Part shown: positions 7,560 to 15,450 of the stretch, one piece after another
How the letters are laid out: each line of letters starts with the position of its first letter
Numbering within the stretch: the first letter of the stretch is position 1
The notes under the pieces: model-generated
What the model saw: only the letters and a program-made list of their open reading frames with translations
What the model was told of the DNA's origin: nothing
The model's database searches: none
Program-made: the position numbers and the translations under genes
NCBI GenBank assembly: GCA_947258815.1
Contig: CAMYJW010000020.1
Coordinates: 1 to 41,185 of the forward strand
DNA: 41,185 nucleotides
Source of the DNA: an uncultured Sphingomonadaceae bacterium
GTDB taxonomy: Bacteria > Pseudomonadota > Alphaproteobacteria > Sphingomonadales > Sphingomonadaceae
Direction: 5' to 3'

Positions 7560-8959
7560 GCCACCAGTTCGATCCCACCATCCTCCGGGAATACGACATT
7601 CGCGGAGTAATCGGGCAGACACTTTCAGAAGACGATGCGCGCGCCATTGGCCGCAGCTTTGCAACATTGTTGCGGCGCGCTGGCGGAAGCAAGGTTGCCG
7701 TTGGCTATGACGGGCGCACCAGCTCGCCAATGCTGGAGGAAGCGCTTGTCGAAGGGCTCAACGCCAGCGGAGTCGATGCGGTGCGCATCGGCATGGGGGC
7801 AACGCCGATGCTTTACTATGCCGAAGCGTCAGCCGAAGATGTGGACGGCGGCATTCAGATAACTGGCAGCCACAATCCCCCCGATTACAATGGCTTCAAG
7901 ATGGTATTTCTTGGGCGTCCATTTTTTGGCGAGGACATTCAGAAGCTTGGGGAAATGTCCGCCGCGGGCGACTGGCTTGACGGCGAAGGCACTTTCGAGA
8001 GCCGCGATATCCTCGACGCTTATGTCGACCGGCTTCTTGAAGGTCTGGGCGGGATCGATCCGAGCGAGTTTGCCGGGCTGCGTGTGGGCTGGGATGCCGG
8101 AAACGGGGCAACCGGGCCCGCGCTTGAAAAACTTGCCACGCGTTTGCCGGGGCTGCACTATGCGATCTACACGACTGTCGACGGGCATTTTCCTAATCAC
8201 CATCCTGATCCGACCGAGGAAAAGAACCTTGCAGACCTCAAGGCGCTCGTCGCTGCGAAGAACCTCGATTTCGGAATAGCCTTCGATGGCGATGGCGACC
8301 GGATCGGGGCGATTGACGGCGAGGGCCGCGTCATATGGGGGGATCAGCTGCTAATGATCTATGCGGAAGACCTCCTCGCAAAAACCCCTAACGCAACGAT
8401 TATCGCGGATGTGAAAGCGTCACGGGCATTGTTCGATCAGGTTTCCAGCCAGGGCGGAAAGCCGTTGATGTGGAAGACCGGACACAGCCTGATTAAATCC
8501 AAAATGAAGGAAACAGGCTCACCGCTTGCAGGTGAAATGAGCGGTCATGTGTTCTTCGCCGATGAATATTATGGGTATGATGACGCGCTCTACGCTGCTG
8601 TCAGGCTGATGGCGGCATCATCGCGCCTTGGCAAAACGGTAACGCAACTGCGCGGCGAGATGCCCGATATGCTCAATACGCCCGAAATGCGCTTTCAGGT
8701 TGACGAAGCCCGCAAGTTTGCCGCGATCGATGAAGTGAAAGAGCGGCTGTCAGGCACCGATGCAGAGGTAAACGATACCGATGGTGTGCGCGTAACCACT
8801 GCGGATGGCTGGTGGCTGCTGCGCGCCTCGAACACGCAGGATGTGCTTGTCGCGCGGGCGGAAAGCGATAGCCAGGAAGGGCTGGATCGGCTGATGGCGC
8901 AGATCGACGAACAGCTTGCCGCCTCCGGCCTCGAACGCGGTGAGCAGGCGGGGCACTAA
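7556..8959 (+). CDS. phosphomannomutase/phosphoglucomutase
   Basis: This 467-residue alpha-D-phosphohexomutase interconverts mannose or glucose 6- and 1-phosphates, feeding GDP-mannose, glycan and exopolysaccharide synthesis. The phosphoserine loop is TGSHNPPDYNG with active S105. The magnesium loop DGDGDRIG lies near 245, the sugar-specificity segment is GEMSGHVFF, and the C-terminal phosphate loop is LLRASNTQDVLVARAE. The N-terminal LREYDIRGVIG is typical of the PMM/PGM (AlgC, PgmG) group. Whether glucose or mannose is preferred cannot be decided here. The start overlaps the J-domain gene stop (ATGA). Confidence 0.95.
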   Translation: MSHQFDPTILREYDIRGVIGQTLSEDDARAIGRSFATLLRRAGGSKVAVGYDGRTSSPMLEEALVEGLNASGVDAVRIGMGATPMLYYAEASAEDVDGGIQITGSHNPPDYNGFKMVFLGRPFFGEDIQKLGEMSAAGDWLDGEGTFESRDILDAYVDRLLEGLGGIDPSEFAGLRVGWDAGNGATGPALEKLATRLPGLHYAIYTTVDGHFPNHHPDPTEEKNLADLKALVAAKNLDFGIAFDGDGDRIGAIDGEGRVIWGDQLLMIYAEDLLAKTPNATIIADVKASRALFDQVSSQGGKPLMWKTGHSLIKSKMKETGSPLAGEMSGHVFFADEYYGYDDALYAAVRLMAASSRLGKTVTQLRGEMPDMLNTPEMRFQVDEARKFAAIDEVKERLSGTDAEVNDTDGVRVTTADGWWLLRASNTQDVLVARAESDSQEGLDRLMAQIDEQLAASGLERGEQAGH

Positions 8960-8981
8960 ACAGCACGTTGCCGGGGAGGGA

Positions 8982-11423
8982 GTGTTGCCGGCTGCAAGAC
9001 TTCCCCCCGAGATTGCTGACTGGTTTGCCGGTCGTGGCTGGAATGTGCGCCAGCATCAGCTTGATATGCTGGCGGCGGCGGATGTGGGGCAACATGCGCT
9101 GCTGGTGGCCGATACGGGTGCGGGCAAGACGCTGGCGGGGTTTCTGCCCACTCTGGCCGAATTCTGCCCATCCCGCCTGAACGGCGCGCCGGCTCCAGAG
9201 GGGTTGCACACCCTTTACGTTTCACCCCTGAAAGCGCTGGCGCATGATGTGCAGCGCAATCTGATCGCGCCGATCGCCGATCTCGGGCTGGCGATCAAGG
9301 TGGAAACCCGCAGCGGCGACACGCCTTCGGAACGCAAGGCCCGGCAACGCGCCCGCCCGCCGCATGTCTTGCTGACAACGCCTGAATCGCTCTCCTTGTT
9401 GCTGAGCTATCCCGAAAGCGCGGAATTGTTTGCCGGGCTTGAACGGATCGTGATCGATGAGGTTCATGCCTTCGCAACGGGCAAACGCGGAGATCTGCTG
9501 ACGCTTTCGTTGTCCCGTCTGCAGGCGCTTGCGCCGCAAATGCGGCGCGTTGCGCTCTCGGCGACAGTGGCAAATACAGATGCGTTTCGCGGCTGGCTTG
9601 CGCCGGAAGGGCAGATCGAAACCGTTGCGCTTGTGAAAGGCGATACCGGCGCCGCGCCCGAGGTTTCGGTCCTGCTCCCGCAAGGTGAGCGGGTTCCGTG
9701 GAGCGGCCATGCGGCCACCTGGGCGATCCCGCAAATTTATGAGCAGATCAAACGGCATCGCACCACGCTTGTGTTCACCAACACCCGGTTTCTGGCCGAA
9801 CTGACGTTTGAACGATTGTGGGACGCGAACGACGATAATCTGCCGATCGCCATCCATCATGGATCGCTGTCGAAAGAGGCACGGCGCAAGGTTGAGGCTG
9901 CGATGGCGCGGGGCGATCTGCGCGCGCTGGTATGCACGGCCAGCCTCGACCTGGGTGTCGACTGGGGCGATATCGATCTGGTTGTGCAAATGGGCGCGCC
10001 AAAAGGCTCATCGCGCCTGTTGCAACGGATCGGGCGCGCAAATCATCGGCTGGACCAGCCAAGCCGGGCGATGCTGGTACCGGGCAACCGGTTTGAGTTT
10101 CTGGAAGCCATGGCTGCCTTGCAAGCGGTTCAGCAACACCAGCAGGATGGCGAGGTGTTTCGACCCGGCGGGCTGGATGTGCTGGCGCAGCACGTCATGG
10201 CCCGGGCCTGCGCGGGGCCTTTCGACGAAACCGCCTTTCTTGCGGAAGTCCGTTCCTCGCAAACGTATCGCTGGGTGAATGCACAGACATTCGCGCGCGT
10301 TCTGGAATTTGTGGCGACGGGCGGATATGCGCTGCGCGCCTATGACCGGTTTCGCCGCATCGTCCGCGAGACATCAGGCATATGGCGGCTCGCGCACCCG
10401 CAGGTGGCGGCCCGGCACCGCCTGAACGCGGGGATTATCGTTGACGCCGAGATGCTCGACGTGCGGTTTCGCAACGGGCGTTCGCTTGGCAGGGTGGAAG
10501 AGAATTTCGGCGCCGGGCTGGAGCCGGGCGACACCTTCCGGTTTGCCGGCATGGATCTGGAGGTTGAGAGCCTGCGCGATCTTGAACTGATCGTTCGGGC
10601 GGCGAAACGATCCGCGATGATACCAAGCTATATGGGGCAGCGGCTTCCGATCACGTCACATCTTGCGGATCGCGTGCGCGAACTGCTGGCAGACAGGGCC
10701 GGTTGGGCGCTGTTCCCGGATGATGTGCGCGAGTGGCTTGAAATGCAGGACTGGCGGTCTCGCTTACCCGCACCGGGCCAGCTGTTGGTCGAAAGTTTCC
10801 CGCATAACGAACTGGCCTATACGACTTACTATACGTTTGAAGGCTGGAACGCGAACCAGTCGCTTGGAATGCTGATTACCCGGCGCATGGAGGACAGCAA
10901 TCTCGGGCCGATGGGCTTTGTCGCGAACGATTATGCACTGGCCGTCTGGGGGCTAAGGCCGGTTGACGATCCTGCGGCGCTGCTTTCGCCGGACATCGTG
11001 ACGCATGAATTTGTTGACTGGGTGCAGCAATCGTATCTGCTGCGTCGCGCCTTTCGCGAAGTAGCCGTGATTGGCGGACTGATTGAGCGCCAGCACCCGG
11101 GAAAGCGCAAGTCTGGCCGCCAGGTCACGTTCTCGACCGACCTGATCTATGATGTGTTGTGCAAGTATGAGCCCGATCATGTGCTGCTTCAGGCCGCCTG
11201 GGCGGACGCCCGCGCGCGGATGACCGATGTTGAGCGCATCGCCAGGGTTCTTGAACGCGCGGAAGGCGAGATTGACCATATGCAGCTGGATAGGATCAGT
11301 CCGCTTTCGGTTCCCGTGCTGTCTATGATCGGCCGGGAAGCGCTGCCATCGGGTCAGGCGGATGATGAGCTGCTGATTGAGGCGGAAAGCCTTGCCGCTC
11401 TGGCGATGCGGCCCGATGACTGA
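8982..11423 (+). CDS. ligase-associated DNA damage response DEXH-box helicase (Lhr-type)
   Basis: This is a large SF2 helicase of about 813 residues. It shows Walker A VADTGAGKTLAGFLP (near 43), YVSPLKALAHDV, TTPESLSLLL, the DEVH box (near 159), SATVAN, GVDWGDIDLVVQMGAPKG and QRIGRANHR (near 348), followed by the winged-helix and Lhr-core region. The family unwinds DNA during repair and usually sits with an ATP-dependent ligase, an exonuclease and a metallophosphoesterase (PdeM); none of those is adjacent here. The start is uncertain: GTG 8982 and TTG 8985 lie just after a GGGGAGGG ribosome site and give the family N-terminus, while GTG 8940 and TTG 8916 would overlap the preceding gene. Confidence 0.9.
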   Translation: MLPAARLPPEIADWFAGRGWNVRQHQLDMLAAADVGQHALLVADTGAGKTLAGFLPTLAEFCPSRLNGAPAPEGLHTLYVSPLKALAHDVQRNLIAPIADLGLAIKVETRSGDTPSERKARQRARPPHVLLTTPESLSLLLSYPESAELFAGLERIVIDEVHAFATGKRGDLLTLSLSRLQALAPQMRRVALSATVANTDAFRGWLAPEGQIETVALVKGDTGAAPEVSVLLPQGERVPWSGHAATWAIPQIYEQIKRHRTTLVFTNTRFLAELTFERLWDANDDNLPIAIHHGSLSKEARRKVEAAMARGDLRALVCTASLDLGVDWGDIDLVVQMGAPKGSSRLLQRIGRANHRLDQPSRAMLVPGNRFEFLEAMAALQAVQQHQQDGEVFRPGGLDVLAQHVMARACAGPFDETAFLAEVRSSQTYRWVNAQTFARVLEFVATGGYALRAYDRFRRIVRETSGIWRLAHPQVAARHRLNAGIIVDAEMLDVRFRNGRSLGRVEENFGAGLEPGDTFRFAGMDLEVESLRDLELIVRAAKRSAMIPSYMGQRLPITSHLADRVRELLADRAGWALFPDDVREWLEMQDWRSRLPAPGQLLVESFPHNELAYTTYYTFEGWNANQSLGMLITRRMEDSNLGPMGFVANDYALAVWGLRPVDDPAALLSPDIVTHEFVDWVQQSYLLRRAFREVAVIGGLIERQHPGKRKSGRQVTFSTDLIYDVLCKYEPDHVLLQAAWADARARMTDVERIARVLERAEGEIDHMQLDRISPLSVPVLSMIGREALPSGQADDELLIEAESLAALAMRPDD

Positions 11424-11541
11424 TGCGATCGGCCTGGCTCGTGCAGAGCTATTCATTCACTCGCCAGATGAGTTTGAGCTTATCCGCGTGAAGGCTGCGC
11501 CAACAGAAAAGGGCGGGAAAATTCCCGCCCCTTCCGATTGA
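11416..11541 (+). CDS. possible 41-residue ORF overlapping the helicase stop
   Basis: An ATG at 11416 overlaps the helicase stop in the arrangement ATGACTGA and opens a frame to TGA 11541 (starts MTDAIGLARAELFIHSPDEF). The position is where pdeM often follows this helicase, and the first residues could be a decayed N-terminus of such a gene, but I see no metallophosphoesterase motif. The convergent exb terminator lies inside it. It may be non-coding. Confidence 0.2.
   Translation: MTDAIGLARAELFIHSPDEFELIRVKAAPTEKGGKIPAPSD
11507..11530 (-). terminator. intrinsic terminator of the tonB-exb operon
   Basis: GGGCGGG (11511-11517) pairs with CCCGCCC (11524-11530) around an A/T loop. Read on the minus strand, the stem is followed directly by TTTT (11510-11507). 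It lies 27 bp past the last exbD stop. Confidence 0.9.
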
Positions 11542-11557
11542 TTTTTGATCTTTTTCG

Positions 11558-11992
11558 TTACTTGTCGAAATTCGCGTATTTCTCATTCCCGACAAAACCG
11601 AATTTCGTGACTTCAGAGCCCTTGATAAGATTGAGCACTTTTGCCGCGAGATCATAAGCCGCGTTCTCTTCCGGCTCAAACTGAAGTTCCGGCTCAACCG
11701 CGAACGTCAGCGATTCCTTGAGAAGTCCGAGCAACTGGCCGTCGGAGACTTCTTCTCCATTCCAGAGAATCTTGTTGTCCGCTGTAAGCACGACCTTGTT
11801 CTTGACCGGGTCCACGTCGGGAGGCGGATTGTTCTGATCGTTTGCCACCGGAAGATCGATATCGACCGAGTGCGTCGCCACGGGGATGGTGATGATGAAC
11901 ATGATGAGAAGAACGAGCATGACGTCGATAAGCGGCGTCGTGTTCATTTCCATCATCGGCGATCCATCGTCCTTGCCGCCTGACATTGCCAT
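11558..11992 (-). CDS. exbD: ExbD-type biopolymer transport protein (second copy)
   Basis: The 144-residue protein has a short cytoplasmic N-terminus, one membrane helix (PLIDVMLVLLIMFIITIPVA) and a periplasmic domain. The conserved proton-pathway Asp is in TTPLIDVMLVL. With ExbB it forms the proton-driven motor that energises TonB. It is the last gene of tonB-exbB-exbD-exbD, 39 bp after the first exbD, and ends before a strong terminator. Tandem exbD genes of different length are common in sphingomonads and xanthomonads; the two may serve different TonB-dependent receptors. Confidence 0.92.
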   Translation of the reverse strand: MAMSGGKDDGSPMMEMNTTPLIDVMLVLLIMFIITIPVATHSVDIDLPVANDQNNPPPDVDPVKNKVVLTADNKILWNGEEVSDGQLLGLLKESLTFAVEPELQFEPEENAAYDLAAKVLNLIKGSEVTKFGFVGNEKYANFDK

Positions 11993-12031
11993 GGGAAATA
12001 CTCCTTAGCTTTTCCGAAGAAATCCGCCGCG

Positions 12032-12568
12032 TCAGGCGTTCGGATCAACCGGGTTCGAGATGAAACCGACCGTGGGATAGCCGGAAATCTGCACGTTGTA
12101 GATTGCACCGGCTACACAGCGCCAGGGTGCGTTGATGTCTGCGCGGATATGCACTTGCGGCACTTTTTCGGGGCTGGCCCGAAGCGCTTCTGGTCCACCT
12201 TCGCGTTTTACAATCGCATCAAGTCGCTTGAATGCCTGCTCGCGCAGCTCTTCAGCATCGACCGGCGTGATATTGTTGAAATACACCCGGCACTGGCCAA
12301 AGCGTGATGCGCCTTCATAGCCCGGCTCGCCTGCGCTTCGCCCTCCTGCATCGGTGGTCGAAACGGTAAGCAACAGGTTTTCCACCTTATCCTTTGATTC
12401 GACCGACGCGAAGATCGGGATGCGCAGTTTCTCAATCGTCTGAATGGCGATCGGGACTGCGATGAGGAAGATGATCAGCAGAACCAGCATCACGTCGACA
12501 AGCGGCGTGGTGTTGATTTCCGACATCGGCGTTTCGTCTCCGCCTTCGCCGCCAACTGACATTGCCAT
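12032..12568 (-). CDS. exbD: ExbD-type biopolymer transport protein (first copy, long form)
   Basis: The 178-residue protein begins like the second copy (MAMSVGGEGGDETPMSEINTT) and has the membrane helix LVDVMLVLLIIFLIAVPIAI with the key Asp. Its periplasmic part is about 35 residues longer and holds two cysteines, in RFGQCRVYF and PWRCVAGAIYNVQ, that could form a disulfide. PQVHIRADINAPWRCV is the typical ExbD second-half segment. It sits between exbB and the shorter exbD and should share their function in TonB energisation. Confidence 0.92.
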   Translation of the reverse strand: MAMSVGGEGGDETPMSEINTTPLVDVMLVLLIIFLIAVPIAIQTIEKLRIPIFASVESKDKVENLLLTVSTTDAGGRSAGEPGYEGASRFGQCRVYFNNITPVDAEELREQAFKRLDAIVKREGGPEALRASPEKVPQVHIRADINAPWRCVAGAIYNVQISGYPTVGFISNPVDPNA

Positions 12569-12697
12569 AATTCTATCCTAACCCTTGTAATGCCTTCCGG
12601 GAGGGACGGCGGATGCATGTTTGAGTGCGATCCGCCGCGTCCATACCCGACTTCTGGCAGCGCGCTTCACTATCGCAAGCGCGCGCCATGACACCGC

Positions 12698-13471
12698 TTA
12701 CTTCTTGACGGCGGCAGCCGCAGGCGCAGCGGGCTTGGCCGCAGGCTTGGCGGGGGCGCCAGGAATGGCAGGCTTGACCGTACCGCCCGAGCTGAGGTTG
12801 GCGAGAATGTCGGTCGAGAAGCCGGTCAGCGTTTCGGCGATGCGCTTGTTGCGGGCCTGCAGATAGTTGTATGCAAGCACGGCGGGAACAGCGACGAGCA
12901 GGCCGAGCGCGGTCATGATGAGAGCTTCACCGACCGGGCCGGCAACCTTGTCGATCGATGCCGAGCCAGCGATGCCGATGTTAATCAGTGCGCGATAGAT
13001 GCCGACAACCGTTCCGAACAGACCGATGAACGGCGATGTAGCGCCAACCGTTGCAAGGAACGGCAGGCCGGCGGCAAGGCGGCTGTTGATTGTCGCTTCC
13101 GAACGGGCAAGCGAGCCGTGCAGCCAGTCATGCGCTTCGGTTGCGTCTTTCATCTTCTGCGATTTTTCTTCAGCAAGCAGGCCGTCGTCGACGATCTGGC
13201 GCCATGCGCTGTTCTTGTCGAGCTTGTTGGCACCGTCTTTCAGCGTTGCCGCCTGCCAGAAACTTTTGCGCATTTCCCGGCCCTGGCGCATCACTTTCGA
13301 CTGTTCGATCCACTTGGTGAAAAGGATGTAGAACGAGCCGAAAGACATAACGCCAAGAATAGCGACAGTGGCGTATGCAACGAAGCCACCTTGCTCAAGC
13401 GCTTCCATGAAGCCAAATTTATTCTGCGGCGCTGCTTCTCCGGCGGCGACAAGGATATCAACAATAAGCAT
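12698..13471 (-). CDS. exbB: ExbB-type proton channel (MotA/TolQ/ExbB family)
   Basis: The 257-residue inner-membrane protein has three membrane segments: FVAYATVAILGVMSFGSFYI near the N-terminus, then LPFLATVGATSPFIGLFGTVVGI and GEALIMTALGLLVAVPAVLAYN. The signature GLFGTVVGIYRAL ... IMTALGLLVAVPA is diagnostic of the MotA/TolQ/ExbB family. Its pentamer surrounds the ExbD helices and conducts protons. The Ala/Pro-rich C-terminal tail (about 230-257, ending AAAAVKK) is an unusual low-complexity extension. It lies between tonB and the first exbD. Confidence 0.94.
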   Translation of the reverse strand: MLIVDILVAAGEAAPQNKFGFMEALEQGGFVAYATVAILGVMSFGSFYILFTKWIEQSKVMRQGREMRKSFWQAATLKDGANKLDKNSAWRQIVDDGLLAEEKSQKMKDATEAHDWLHGSLARSEATINSRLAAGLPFLATVGATSPFIGLFGTVVGIYRALINIGIAGSASIDKVAGPVGEALIMTALGLLVAVPAVLAYNYLQARNKRIAETLTGFSTDILANLSSGGTVKPAIPGAPAKPAAKPAAPAAAAVKK

Positions 13472-13544
13472 GCGAATGCTCCTCTCAAAAACAAAACTGA
13501 AACTGGCCTTTTGCGGGGGTTGACGCCCTGCTCAAGGCGATTGA

Positions 13545-14174
13545 TTAATCCGGGATAACCCAACGAACCCGGTTACTGTAAGTATTCCCGTAGCCGTCAC
13601 TCGGTTTCCGGAAACGGGCCCGGCGAGTCACGTTCTTGCAGGTTGCCGCGTCCAGGTCGGCGTGACCGCTGGAAGCGGTAACCTCGCAGTTCGCAACGCG
13701 CCCGCGATCGTCGATCGTGACCCGGAACGAGGTTGTGCCTTCGCGTTCCTCACGCAGGGCGCGGGACGGATAGTCGTTCGGCGTCGCCCATGTGCCCGGG
13801 TTGTTGCGCGGCGTAGCCGGCTTGGGCGGCGGTGGCGGCGGCGGAACCGGGGCTGGCGGCGCGATAACAACCGGCGCCGGAGGCGGCGGTGTCGGCGTCG
13901 TCTGGATCGGCGGCGGCGTAGTTGCCACTTCGATCTTCACTGGCGGCGCAACAGGCGGCGGCGGCGTGAATACTTCTTCGGGAGGTGGCGGTGGTTCCTC
14001 CTCCTTCTTAACTTCTTCTTCGATATCTACAGTCGTTACCCTTTTGATAACCTTCTTCGTTGCCTCATACGCAAGGCCTGTCACCAGACCATAGATGAGA
14101 AGCAGATGAAGAAGGGCAACGATGACAAGGACGGCAATACGATTGCCGCTCATCGATTGGTCAGCGTAAGCCAT
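13545..14174 (-). CDS. tonB: TonB energy-transducing protein
   Basis: The 209-residue protein has a short cytoplasmic N-terminus, one membrane anchor (IAVLVIVALLHLLLIYGLVTG, about 13-33), a Glu/Lys- then Pro-rich periplasmic linker (about 50-130) and a C-terminal TonB domain (about 135-209) with YPSRALREEREGTTSFRVTIDDRGRVANCEV. It carries energy from ExbB/ExbD to outer-membrane receptors for siderophores, vitamins or glycans. The anchor lacks the exact E. coli SHLS motif but has a histidine (LLHLLL) in the corresponding part. It is the first gene of the operon. An inverted repeat at 14201-14223 precedes it. Confidence 0.94.
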   Translation of the reverse strand: MAYADQSMSGNRIAVLVIVALLHLLLIYGLVTGLAYEATKKVIKRVTTVDIEEEVKKEEEPPPPPEEVFTPPPPVAPPVKIEVATTPPPIQTTPTPPPPAPVVIAPPAPVPPPPPPPKPATPRNNPGTWATPNDYPSRALREEREGTTSFRVTIDDRGRVANCEVTASSGHADLDAATCKNVTRRARFRKPSDGYGNTYSNRVRWVIPD

Positions 14175-14200
14175 TCAGACGCATCACTCCATCTTCCTTG

Positions 14201-14223
14201 TGCCAGGAACGTGTTCCTTGGCA
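14201..14223. promoter_or_regulatory. inverted repeat upstream of tonB
   Basis: TGCCAGGAAC and GTTCCTTGGCA form a near-perfect dyad around GT, 27 bp upstream of the tonB start. It could be an operator or a leader hairpin. It does not resemble a canonical Fur box. A second dyad (TGGGCC-AAAC-GGCCCA, 14292-14307) lies further upstream. The 342 bp between tonB and the next gene otherwise show nothing I can identify. Confidence 0.35.
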
Positions 14224-14516
14224 CCCATGAACAGTTAAAGCCCATGGATAAGCCCAAAATTTACCACCCTGACGGCTGGTGTCCGGTCTCTTGGGCCAAA
14301 CGGCCCAGACCATGCTTCCTGGGACTGTGAATTCTTGTGTTTTATCCCAAAACCCTCACCGCTTTAGCCGCGAAGGTTCACACACGCAACGCTTTATCGG
14401 CACTGCCGAAATTCATTGCCGATTCAGGCAATACAAGGTCAAATGGATCGCAACGCGCTGATCGAGATTTTGGCAAACGGCAGGGAAATCCGCGTAATAA
14501 CAAGGAGTTTGGGGTC

Positions 14517-15362
14517 ATGCGGACTATCAGATGTTTAGTGCCGGGCGTAGCCGCGCTGCTGTTCGCGCTGCAATTACAGCCGGTTTTCGCGAGAGAAGCT
14601 GAGTCTATCTCAACGCCGCGACCGACATATGCCGATCTTGCAGACCTGTCTGATTCGGCTGAGTTGGTCCTGCGCGCGCAAGTGCGCAAACTGGCCCGCG
14701 TGAAAGACGAAAGAGCACCGGGTTTGAAGGCAGGCCAAGGGCGCTATTTCGTTAAGGCTAAAACGCGGTCGCTGCTGGCTGGCACGGTTCCGCTTGGGGA
14801 ATCGCTTGTCTATCTGGTCGATCTTCCGCTCGATCATCGCGGACGCCCGCCGGCGATCGCAAAAAAGGAAGTGCTCGTCTTTGCCCGGCCTGTGCCCGGC
14901 AGGCCCGGCGAATTGCAACTTGTGGCGACTGACGCGCAGGTTCTTTACGATGAACAGACCGAACAGACGGTGCGCGCTATCCTGACAGAGAAACTGTCGC
15001 CCGATGCGCCGGGTAAAGTAACCGGGGTAAGGGAAATCATCCATGTCCCCGGCAATCTGGCAGGAGAAGGCGAGACGCAGGTGTTCCTGAACACCGCCGA
15101 TGGCTCGGCGGCTTCCATAACCGTGCAGCACCGGCCCGGATATCCGCTTGCCTGGGGCGCGTCGTTTTCCGAGCTTGTGGCCGATATCGGCAATCCGCCG
15201 CAGCCGGAAACCTTTGCCTGGTATCGGCTGGCATGCTTTCTGCCCAATTCCATTTCCGCCGCTGCGAACCTTTCATCCAGCCCGGCCGATCGCCGTCAGG
15301 CCCTGACAGACTATCGTCTGGTGCTGGGAGAACTTGGCGCCTGCCGCAGAGCCCGACCCTAA
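14517..15362 (+). CDS. secreted hypothetical protein
   Basis: The 281-residue protein starts at ATG 14517, with AAGGAG about 9 bases upstream and a signal peptide directly after it (GVAALLFALQLQPVFA). The mature protein has a beta-rich part (YADLADLSDSAELVLRAQVRKLARV, GRYFVKAKTRSLLAG, VYLVDLPLDHRGRPP, KKEVLVFARPV) resembling proteins annotated only as hypothetical in related bacteria. A pair of cysteines near the C-terminus (RLACFLPN, LGACRRARP) could be bridged. No enzyme motif is visible. It stands alone between tonB (divergent) and hom, 88 bp before the latter. Function unknown. Confidence 0.8.
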   Translation: MRTIRCLVPGVAALLFALQLQPVFAREAESISTPRPTYADLADLSDSAELVLRAQVRKLARVKDERAPGLKAGQGRYFVKAKTRSLLAGTVPLGESLVYLVDLPLDHRGRPPAIAKKEVLVFARPVPGRPGELQLVATDAQVLYDEQTEQTVRAILTEKLSPDAPGKVTGVREIIHVPGNLAGEGETQVFLNTADGSAASITVQHRPGYPLAWGASFSELVADIGNPPQPETFAWYRLACFLPNSISAAANLSSSPADRRQALTDYRLVLGELGACRRARP

Positions 15363-15450
15363 GACTGCCGCGATCGCCGTTTGGTCAGCGGAAAATCCTC
15401 TGGCCAGCCGCCGGTGCCTGAACTAGGGCGCGCTGGCGAAAGGAAGTTTG

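Noticed and set aside
13662..14330. 222-codon Arg-rich plus-strand frame opposite tonB
   Set aside because: It is the complement of the proline-rich linker of TonB; poly-Pro codons read as Gly/Arg on the other strand.
14337..14516. N-terminal extension of the secreted protein at 14517
   Set aside because: The extension has no signal peptide, while ATG 14517 has AAGGAG and is followed at once by one.
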